From Rubinisphaera italica (GTDB lineage: Bacteria; Planctomycetota; Planctomycetia; Planctomycetales; Planctomycetaceae): a DNA stretch of 64,000 bases. The stretch is from assembly GCF_007859715.1 (NCBI RefSeq), contig NZ_SJPG01000001.1, forward strand, positions 5,622,527 through 5,686,526, read 5' to 3'. This document shows, piece by piece, positions 7,467 through 14,395 of the stretch (position 1 is the first letter of the stretch; each line of letters begins with the position of its first letter). The notes beneath the pieces were generated by a model. It was given only the letters and a program-made list of their open reading frames with translations. It was not told the origin of the DNA and did no database searches. The position numbers and the translations under genes were made by a program.

Positions 7467-8379
7467 GTTGCATGAAGCGTTGCCCGCTTGAGGGCTTTGA
7501 AACGAAACGGTACACCTTCTGGATTCAATTGCCCACGCTCCGTTGCATGAAGCGTTGCCCGCTTGAGGGCTTTGAAACACGCTAGACAGGATTCGTTCCA
7601 TAAGCTGAAGCTTAGGTTGCATGAAGCGTTGCCCGCTTGAGGGCTTTGAAACAAGAACCCTGCATTCGGAGTGTGCGAGAGCCGTCCGTTGCATGAAGCG
7701 TTGCCCGCTTGAGGGCTTTGAAACAAACTTCCCCTGCCCTGAGGCTGTATGCCTCACTGCTGTTGCATGAAGCGTTGCCCGCTTGAGGGCTTTGAAACTT
7801 CAATGTTGCCACCGATGCAAATCTTTTCTCCACGTTGCATGAAGCGTTGCCCGCTTGAGGGCTTTGAAACATGCACCCCCTCTCCATGTGGGTGATTGTC
7901 CAGAACAGTTGCATGAAGCGTTGCCCGCTTGAGGGCTTTGAAACCATTAGGTCCGACTCGAACGACCGTGATTTCGATGTTGTTGCATGAAGCGTTGCCC
8001 GCTTGAGGGCTTTGAAACTTATAGTTCACAACGACCTGTCCGAAGACTTCGGTTGCGTTGCATGAAGCGTTGCCCGCTTGAGGGCTTTGAAACTTCGAAT
8101 GCTTCAATGGAGCGTTCCCTCGCCCTGCCTGTTGCATGAAGCGTTGCCCGCTTGAGGGCTTTGAAACGTTTCCCTCGCGCCCCATCTCCTCGGGGAACAT
8201 GTCCCCGTTGCATGAAGCGTTGCCCGCTTGAGGGCTTTGAAACCGGGCAACCGAGAGATGGTTATTTTTATGGCTGCCACGGTTGCATGAAGCGTTGCCC
8301 GCTTAAGGGCTTTGAAACTTCGAGACGCACCCGATACCAGTTTTTAGAACCGAGGTTGCATGAGCTGTTGCCCGCTTGA
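7467..8379 (+). CRISPR. CRISPR array 1 (12 repeats plus truncated 13th)
   Basis: Twelve 37-nt repeats begin at 7467, 7542, 7616, 7688, 7762, 7834, 7908, 7982, 8057, 8131, 8207 and 8282. They start GTTGCATGAAGCG and end GGGCTTTGAAAC, with spacers of 35-39 nt. The twelfth has one substitution (CTTAAG). A 25-nt truncated repeat at 8355-8379 is of the GAGCTG variant otherwise seen in array 3. The leader at 7261 and the decayed distal repeat set plus-strand transcription. The repeat contains AAGCG...CGCTT and GCCC...GGGC self-complementary pairs. Spacer 9 (8094-8130) shares its last 20 bases with the csx19 gene. The repeat is presumably cut by Cas6 at 23648. Confidence 0.97.
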
Positions 8380-8437
8380 ATGGCCGAATAGAGTTTTATC
8401 CTCCCTTGTAAGCAGTGTTCTCAATCTATTGAAATCA

Positions 8438-8477
8438 GAAATAATCCGGCAGGAGTTCGACTCCGCCGGATTATTTC
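8438..8477 (+). terminator. Hairpin terminator after array 1
   Basis: The arms GAAATAATCCGGCAGGAG and CTCCGCCGGATTATTTC pair over 17 bases with one bulged A around TTCGA, followed by CTTTCC. It lies about 60 bases after the last repeat of array 1 and before the cas2 gene, and probably ends pre-crRNA transcription. The rest of 8380-8843 shows no gene; a small GAGGAAA/TTTCCTC hairpin sits at 8798-8815. Confidence 0.65.
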
Positions 8478-8843
8478 TTTCCATGCTGGATTTCCCTGGC
8501 TCGTTCAATGATGCAGCCGCTTGCTTGATCCGACGAAGTCTCTTTCTGAGCCTCACCTTTCTGATGTCTGCAAAACCATATTTCTTCTGCACCTAATGAG
8601 CGTTCTCTGACTTATCACTTTTGAGTCTCTCAAAAATGACATTGCACGTTTGTCAGTTCGTAAACCGTATTCTTCAAATACGGAATGCTCCTTCACTGCA
8701 GTTGCCAAAAAAAGATTATCAAAACTGAGCTCTCCTATTTTTTCAAAAAGTTATGCCGTTGCTGTCATTTGAAGCGGTAGGTCTTCGAAATAATAGAGAG
8801 GAAACTGTTTTCCTCGGAAAGAGTCCACAGGAGTTGATTATTT

Positions 8844-9116
8844 GTGCAATGGGTCATTGCCTACGACATCAGTAGCGACAGACGCCGTCGTCGTGTAACG
8901 CGTCGTCTGGAGCAGGTTGGTTTTCGCCGACAGAAGTCGGTCTTTGAAGGCGAGCTGAAACAGTCACTGATGCAAGACCTCATGCAGGAATTGGGTTCCG
9001 AAATCGATCCAGCGACTGATCAACTGACCGCATGGTCAATGTCTGGTCGGGCGCGAGGCATCTTGCATGCCGGTTGTCCAAGAGCCGAAACTCAGAAAGA
9101 TTTTCATATCCTTTGA
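8844..9116 (+). CDS. cas2: Cas2 (type III-associated adaptation)
   Basis: The protein has 90 residues. The start is GTG at 8844, with CAGGAG about ten bases upstream. It opens with QWVIAYDISSDRRRRRVTRRL, the beta1-alpha1 signature of Cas2 including the conserved Asp after Tyr (D8), and continues with the SVFEGEL strand. Length fits the family. Cas2 dimers bridge two Cas1 dimers in the spacer integrase. It is followed by the reverse transcriptase and cas1, forming an adaptation cassette between arrays 1 and 2. It differs strongly from the second Cas2 at 52398, which belongs to the type I-G system. Confidence 0.93.
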   Translation: MQWVIAYDISSDRRRRRVTRRLEQVGFRRQKSVFEGELKQSLMQDLMQELGSEIDPATDQLTAWSMSGRARGILHAGCPRAETQKDFHIL

Positions 9117-9186
9117 ACGACTCTGTTTACTTCCCGATTTGGACCCCACGTATTGCGTTCGGTCCGGTTACTGAAAGGAACGTCTT

Positions 9187-10656
9187 ATGAGTGCAATCCG
9201 AGAACTGCAGAATTATTTGTTCGAACAGGCCAAGTCTTATCCAACAAAGCCACACGCAGACCTGTTTCATTTCCTCTCGGAATGGTGTGTTCTGCAGGAA
9301 GCTTTCCGGCGGGCGCGCAAATCAATCTCAAATCGCGGATCAGGCAATCATGCTTCAGAAGCCGTGCTGAGGGGACGTGTCGATCAGGCGAACGACTTTT
9401 TGCAGGAACTGGGGCATTCACTTCTGAATGGAACTTATCGCCCCGGGAAAGTTCGCAGCTACGAAATCCCAAAGCCTGGCAAGCCGGGTGAGTCTCGACG
9501 GGTCGCGGTTCTCAGTGGTGCCGATAAAGTGGTTCACCATGCACTGAAAATCGTACTTGATCCTGTCATCGAAGCCCGTTTACACCGTCGCTCTTTCGCT
9601 TTTCGTCCGGGGAAGACAATCTGGGATCAATTGCACGCACTCCGTAAAACGGTCGATCAGGATCCGCTGCGGTTCCAATGCGGTCTTGTGATTGACATTG
9701 AATCCTTTTTTGATCGTATTGACCATCGTCGTTTGTTGAATGATCTCGGTCTTCTCACAAACGAACGGCCTTTCACACGACTCGTCAAACAGCTGCTCAA
9801 TCAGGTATCAGCCAGTGCTGTCGGGTTAGTCACAAAACGCCCTGCAGGAATTCTACAGGGAAGTCCTCTTTCGCCATTGCTGGCCAACTGGCATCTGGAT
9901 TCCTTTGATCGAAACTGGGATCGACAGTTCGGCAAGACAAATCCGTTGTTTCGATATGCCGATGACATTGTCACGCTGACGAGCAGCAAAGAGGAGGCAA
10001 ATCAGATCCGCAAAGTGTTGATTCGACAATTGAAGGAGTCGACACAACTTTCCATTGCCAAAAAGAAGACCCGCATCACTCCCCTGCATGAAGGGTTGCC
10101 AATTCTCGGGATGAAACTTCTGCGGAGCCATGATCCATTTCTGGATGAGAATCGAACATTAATAATTACGGATGCCGATCGGATTCAGGAGGCGATGCAG
10201 TCCGCCAAAGAAGATATCGAATCCTTTACGGCTGATCGTCCTTTGGGACAACAATTTGAGAAACTGAATCGTCGCTTACGGGGTTGGTTTCAAACCTGGC
10301 AATTCGCATCGGATGCCTCCTCTGCATTTGAATCCATCGATCTGTCAATCTACCGATTGGTTCGCTCGCGTCTGAAGAGCTGCCTGAAAATCAGCCATGC
10401 CGTCTTGAACGAGCAGTTTAGTGCACGAGCTGACACAGGACACCCCACATGGGAAGCCGACGGTGTGCAAATTCTGATGCTGCAGTCGTTACCTCGCAAC
10501 TTTTATCAGGCCCGACAAAATCGATTTCCCTGGCAGGATGATGCGGCTTCGCCACTCTCACCAGTACCCCCCATTCGCATCACTGATCAATCCGAAACGA
10601 AAACGAATGGCAAGATGGTAGTCGTCTCGGATTCACACGCAGTCAACCAGAGTTGA
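9187..10656 (+). CDS. CRISPR-associated reverse transcriptase (group II intron-like)
   Basis: This 489-residue protein is a group II intron/retron-like RT. The first metal Asp lies in VIDIESFFDRIDH (D170), GILQGSPLSPLLANWHLD marks the template-grip region at 221-238, and FRYADD (255-260) holds the catalytic YADD. A thumb-like and X-domain-like helical region follows; no HNH or intron RNA is seen. It lies between cas2 and cas1. RTs joined or adjacent to Cas1 in type III systems allow spacer capture from RNA in studied cases; whether this one does is inference. The Cas1 here is separate, not fused. The C-terminal 40 residues are low in structure. The stop is at 10656, 147 bases before cas1. Confidence 0.93.
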   Translation: MSAIRELQNYLFEQAKSYPTKPHADLFHFLSEWCVLQEAFRRARKSISNRGSGNHASEAVLRGRVDQANDFLQELGHSLLNGTYRPGKVRSYEIPKPGKPGESRRVAVLSGADKVVHHALKIVLDPVIEARLHRRSFAFRPGKTIWDQLHALRKTVDQDPLRFQCGLVIDIESFFDRIDHRRLLNDLGLLTNERPFTRLVKQLLNQVSASAVGLVTKRPAGILQGSPLSPLLANWHLDSFDRNWDRQFGKTNPLFRYADDIVTLTSSKEEANQIRKVLIRQLKESTQLSIAKKKTRITPLHEGLPILGMKLLRSHDPFLDENRTLIITDADRIQEAMQSAKEDIESFTADRPLGQQFEKLNRRLRGWFQTWQFASDASSAFESIDLSIYRLVRSRLKSCLKISHAVLNEQFSARADTGHPTWEADGVQILMLQSLPRNFYQARQNRFPWQDDAASPLSPVPPIRITDQSETKTNGKMVVVSDSHAVNQS

Positions 10657-10725
10657 TTGTCAATGGAAACCCAGGATTTTCTTTGGTGATACCTTCAGAA
10701 TTTTTCTGCTGCTGGGACGATCACT

Positions 10726-10771
10726 CTGGGCTGCGAGCGTTAAGGAGAACAATCCTGTCCTCGCAGCCCAG
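10726..10771 (+). promoter_or_regulatory. 12-bp hairpin between RT and cas1
   Basis: CTGGGCTGCGAG and CTCGCAGCCCAG form a perfect 12-bp stem around 22 bases that contain AGGA...TCCT as a further short stem. No T run follows, so it is not a standard terminator. It sits 33 bases before the cas1 start and may be an RNA processing, attenuation or stability element, or a leftover insertion scar. Confidence 0.55.
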
Positions 10772-10803
10772 GCCTTTCTCAGTTCGGCAAAACAATTCCT
10801 TTC

Positions 10804-11889
10804 ATGATTAAACTCTTCGCAAAGAAAGCTCATCACATGGCTGGCTCGACGAAAGCAAAAGTGCAAAAGCCTGCTCCGATTCCCTGTTGCGAAGTCGGTG
10901 TCTTGCATCTGTTTGGGCCAGGGGTTGTTTTTGCTCCCAACAGAATGATTGAATTTCGCGGCACAGGTCGCGATGCCGAATCGAAAAATCGTCGTCTTCG
11001 ATTACCGTTGCGAGGTATGCAGCAAGTCTGTATTTACGGGAACGTGAGAGTCACCGCGGGGGCCATTCGAGTTCTGGGAGAAGCGGGAATTCCGGTCGCC
11101 TATCTTTCGGCTGACGGCTCTCGTTTTGCCGGGATGCTTTCTCCTCCACACGACGAGTTTCGCAACCGACGCTACCGGCAGTATCTGGCCAGTCACGATC
11201 GTGAGCAACAACTCAAACTGAGCCAAACGTTGATGGAAGCCAAGTTGACGACTATGTTGGAAATCGCTCGGAATTGGCAGAAACAGAGTCGATTGACCTC
11301 AAACGTGCTGCTCTCAGAGTTGAGAACTTCAAAAAAGAAGCTGAGCTCTGTTTCTTCACACGAAAGCTTACGCGGAATTGAAGGAACGGCTGCAAGAGTC
11401 TGGTTTCGAATACTGGCTGAACTTTTGCCAACGGGATGGGAACTTCCCGGTCGAGTCAAACGTCCTCCGACCGATCCCGTAAATGCTCTGCTTTCGTTTG
11501 GATATATGGTTTTGCTCAACAGAACTCTGGCAGCAATTCAGGCCGCAGGACTGGATCCGGCTCTTGGCTTTTATCACGAGTATCGTCCCGGTCGCAGCTC
11601 TCTGGCGTGCGATTTGATGGAGCCGTTTCGCGCGAACTGTGTTGACCAGCCTTTGCTGGGATTACTTGCCAGAAAAGAAGTGACTCTCAATGATTTTGAG
11701 AAGAAAGAGAAGTCAGAAGCGGTTATCATTAAGGAAGATGCCCGTAAGCGTTGGCTTGGTGTGCTTGAGGCGACCATGTATGAAGGCAAAAAATCTCAAA
11801 GCAGCCAGCTTCATCAGTCGATTCAGGAGTATATCGCCAAACTCCCACCATGGGATGGAATTTGGCTGGAGCGCCCAGGCTCTCCATAG
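10804..11889 (+). CDS. cas1: Cas1 integrase (type III adaptation)
   Basis: This 361-residue protein has the Cas1 beta-sandwich N terminus (GNVRVTAGAIRVLGEAGIPVAYLSADG around 79-105) and a helical catalytic domain with E193 in LRGIEGTAARVWF, H258 in GLDPALGFYHEYRPGR and D270/E273 in CDLMEPF. All metal-binding residues are present. It integrates spacers with Cas2. The start could be 10804 or the ATG at 10837, which has a weak GAAAG upstream. The TAG stop is directly followed by leader 2 and array 2. The last 32 residues are duplicated as a relic before leader 1. The N-terminal 25 residues look non-conserved. Confidence 0.95.
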   Translation: MIKLFAKKAHHMAGSTKAKVQKPAPIPCCEVGVLHLFGPGVVFAPNRMIEFRGTGRDAESKNRRLRLPLRGMQQVCIYGNVRVTAGAIRVLGEAGIPVAYLSADGSRFAGMLSPPHDEFRNRRYRQYLASHDREQQLKLSQTLMEAKLTTMLEIARNWQKQSRLTSNVLLSELRTSKKKLSSVSSHESLRGIEGTAARVWFRILAELLPTGWELPGRVKRPPTDPVNALLSFGYMVLLNRTLAAIQAAGLDPALGFYHEYRPGRSSLACDLMEPFRANCVDQPLLGLLARKEVTLNDFEKKEKSEAVIIKEDARKRWLGVLEATMYEGKKSQSSQLHQSIQEYIAKLPPWDGIWLERPGSP

Positions 11890-12095
11890 TGACGGAAAAA
11901 CCCCGCATTGGCGCGCAAAAGTGGGTCAAAAAGGGGGAGGGTCTGACATTTTCGTAAGTGACTGCCAGGAAACAGGTTATGAAAACAGAAACCGGAATTT
12001 TTGAGTTTGGCACGGAATTTGGGTTGATTTTTTTGGGAGGGTCTGACATTATGCCCCTGCAAGTGCTTACGCGGCATGGACTTAAAATGACCGCC
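11890..12095 (+). promoter_or_regulatory. CRISPR leader 2 with promoter
   Basis: Starts one base after the cas1 stop. It is nearly identical to leaders 1 and 3 over 206 bases. TTGATT (12024-12029), a 17-base spacer and CATTAT (12047-12052) form the conserved promoter-like pair ahead of array 2. Confidence 0.8.
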
Positions 12096-12721
12096 GTTGC
12101 ATGAAGCGTTGCCCGCTTGAGGGCTTTGAAACTTGGGGTTGCTCTTCGGGCTGTTTTCCTCGCCGATGATGTTGCATGAAGCGTTGCCCGCTTGAGGGCT
12201 TTGAAACACGTCGAGGCCGAGTTCATCCATCTTCACTTCCGTGTTGCATGAAGCGTTGCCCGCTTGAGGGCTTTGAAACGAAGAAAAACTCCACGGTGCG
12301 CGAGAAGGTGATCGTCGTTGCATGAAGCGTTGCCCGCTTGAGGGCTTTGAAACAGCTTATTATGAATATGTATCCGTTGGGTGACATGCACCGTTGCATG
12401 AAGCGTTGCCCGCTTGAGGGCTTTGAAACGACTTCCTCCAAGCGGAAGAAGTCAGTGCGATACTGGGTTGCATGAAGCGTTGCCCGCTTGAGGGCTTTGA
12501 AACAAGCACCCTCCGTCCGGATGACGGCACAGTCGGACCGTTGCATGAAGCGTTGCCCGCTTGAGGGCTTTGAAACACAAGATCCCCCACCTCGAAACGA
12601 ATATCATCACGCAGAGTTGCATGAAGCGTTGCCCGCTTGAGGGCTTTGAAACAGGATGGCATAGAACGCGTTCCATGCCTGCGGGGTATGTTGCATGAAG
12701 CGTTGCCCGCTTGAGGGCTTT
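12096..12721 (+). CRISPR. CRISPR array 2 (8 repeats plus truncated 9th)
   Basis: Repeats of 37 nt begin at 12096, 12171, 12243, 12317, 12393, 12467, 12540 and 12616. They are of the same GAAGCG variant as array 1, with spacers of 35-39 nt. The ninth, at 12690, keeps 32 bases and then changes to ATTTATT, marking the leader-distal end. Being leader-proximal to the intact cas1 and undecayed, it may be the most active of the family. It converges on the minus-strand effector operon. Confidence 0.97.
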
Positions 12722-13066
12722 ATTTATTGCAATAAGATGGTCAAAGGTGCAATTATTTTGTTGATGGTATACTTACCACGAATATCTGATTGGGTACGTG
12801 GATTGTTTTTGTCATCTCTAAAGAATGTACGTGCAACCCTGCTCGGCTCTGTTAGGCAGGAGACCAGCAGTATTACCGTTAAGGAATAGGATGCTGCCTG
12901 CAATAAGAGCAAGTTCACCTTGCAGTCGTTGCCGTCGCAGGAAATGGCAAGAGATCGAGCGTTAAACTCAAACAAGCCGTTTAGGAGCGTTATACCGGCT
13001 CGCAGTCATCACTGATCGAAGCTGAGAGGACAGACAGCAACCACAGCCCTCTGAGTGATGCGGATG
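12722..13066. other. Gap between array 2 and the effector operon
   Basis: About 345 bases. Overlapping frames of about 80 codons exist on both strands, but neither has a convincing ribosome site or a recognisable product. It probably holds the transcription ends of the converging array 2 and the minus-strand operon. No clear terminator hairpin was found. Confidence 0.35.
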
Positions 13067-14395
13067 TTACTCTGCGGGAAGTTCGGAAGAATCCCATGCG
13101 AAATGATAGCGTTTCGCGGAATCGTTTTGGCGCTGTGCGTAATGGAAATGGTCAATTTGCCAGTATCGGTCAGCTTGTTGACCTAGCAAGGTCCCCAAGG
13201 GAATCGGGGCGGCAACGAAAAAGGAGAGCCGACAACTTCGCTGAGCTAGCTTCAGAATCGCTTCTTTGGCGGTGCGAGCTATATCGTGCCATTCGCCTGT
13301 TGGTTCCTGGTCTTGTATTTTGTATTTACCCGCTTCGACAGGCCCTTTGAGGTGGATCAATAAAAAATCCTGTTCGTCGTATTTCAATTTCCAAGCGGTA
13401 TATGCATCTCTGAGTGGTTGATCATCTTCTGCAGTACCTAACGTTTGAATCAATAATCCCACATGGCTCTTAGTGTTGCTTTGAATTTCATCCAATGAAA
13501 GCTTACTCGCTTGTGAGTCGATAACCAGATCTGCATGACAATAAACAGAGTGAATGAATGGGATTCGTGTAAGGGATGCTGATGGCAATTCCAGGCTTTT
13601 CGCATTGGAATGTTCAGACAGTGGGATATGCTCGTTGATCGGAAGAAATTGTCGATATCGATGAGTGGCCATCTGCTTCATCATTTTGGGATAATATTCT
13701 TTTCCAAATGTGGCAACATTTATTTGGTTCTGTTCAAACAATTCTGGAATTTCGACCGGCTCCAGGCAGACAGGATGGATTTGATAGTCTGCATTAATTT
13801 GTCGTTGTTGCCAAGCTGCGGTTAGCTCTCTCTTGACCCAATCACTATTTCGAGCCGCTTCTGTCCACATCAGGAGAAATCCCGCAGCAGATTCAATTCC
13901 CTGATGAATTTCGTTATCAAATCGCTCTCCGTTTGGTATTTGAGGATCGATCCATATCTTGTAACCCTCAGCCTCCAGCCTTCGAACGATCGAGTAAACT
14001 TTGTCCTTATCATCATGTGCATAACTGACGAAAAAATGTCTTTTTGGTACTTGCGATAATGAATCTACTTCCAGATAGGATTGACTATTCTTGATCAGCC
14101 CTAATTCAAAATCGAAATTACGCATATCGAGTGCAGAAATCATAGTGCCTTCAGGAAGACGCTGACCGAGATTCAACACAATGGCTCGATCCCCTGCTTC
14201 CATTCGAATCTGAGAACGATTGAATGGAACATTCATTTCCAACAGCATCGAAAGAAACTCCGCGGCTCCGGCATGGCCTACGGAGGATTCAAAGCCGTCC
14301 GCTAGAATCTCCTTCGCTTGCTCGACAGATAGTTGAGAATAGGAGTAATCGCCGTAGTTGGTGAGAACCGGGGAGTTGAGCAGATAGGTTGTCAT
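13067..14395 (-). CDS. Ring nuclease (Crn2/AcrIII-1 type)-TIR-SAVED-like fusion
   Basis: The protein has 442 residues and three parts. Residues 1-103 match the DUF1874 family (STIV B116; AcrIII-1 and Crn2), which degrades cyclic tetra-adenylate. H41 in SSVGHAGAAE and R79/E82 in RLPEG align with the catalytic His, Arg and Glu of that family. Residues 118-250 form a TIR domain (RHFFVSYAHDDKDK, then WVKREL with E190 as likely NADase Glu). Residues 275-442 end in LSFFVAAPIPLGTLLG and IDHFHY, which resembles SAVED/CARF-like nucleotide sensors. Its ATG overlaps the stop of the Cas7-insertion gene by 4 bases, so it is translated with the complex. TIR-SAVED effectors are known in CBASS; a ring nuclease joined to one is unusual. 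The SAVED call is the least certain part. Confidence 0.78.
   Translation of the reverse strand: MTTYLLNSPVLTNYGDYSYSQLSVEQAKEILADGFESSVGHAGAAEFLSMLLEMNVPFNRSQIRMEAGDRAIVLNLGQRLPEGTMISALDMRNFDFELGLIKNSQSYLEVDSLSQVPKRHFFVSYAHDDKDKVYSIVRRLEAEGYKIWIDPQIPNGERFDNEIHQGIESAAGFLLMWTEAARNSDWVKRELTAAWQQRQINADYQIHPVCLEPVEIPELFEQNQINVATFGKEYYPKMMKQMATHRYRQFLPINEHIPLSEHSNAKSLELPSASLTRIPFIHSVYCHADLVIDSQASKLSLDEIQSNTKSHVGLLIQTLGTAEDDQPLRDAYTAWKLKYDEQDFLLIHLKGPVEAGKYKIQDQEPTGEWHDIARTAKEAILKLAQRSCRLSFFVAAPIPLGTLLGQQADRYWQIDHFHYAQRQNDSAKRYHFAWDSSELPAE

Noticed and set aside
7064..8592. Long minus-strand frames repeating QSPQAGNASCN or FKALKRATLHAT
   Set aside because: These are translations of the CRISPR repeats and spacers of array 1, not genes; the same applies over arrays 2 and 3.
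8764..8770. GTCATTT before cas2 as a further operator copy
   Set aside because: Only seven bases match the GAAATGACGAA motif, too few to support a site.
9187..10656. RT as part of a group II intron
   Set aside because: No intron RNA domain V-like hairpin seen nearby, no HNH domain, and position between cas2 and cas1 argues for a CRISPR-associated RT.
13067..14395. Idea that this is a plain TIR protein
   Set aside because: The N-terminal 100 residues carry the DUF1874 catalytic pattern and the C terminus is SAVED-like, so TIR is only the middle part.
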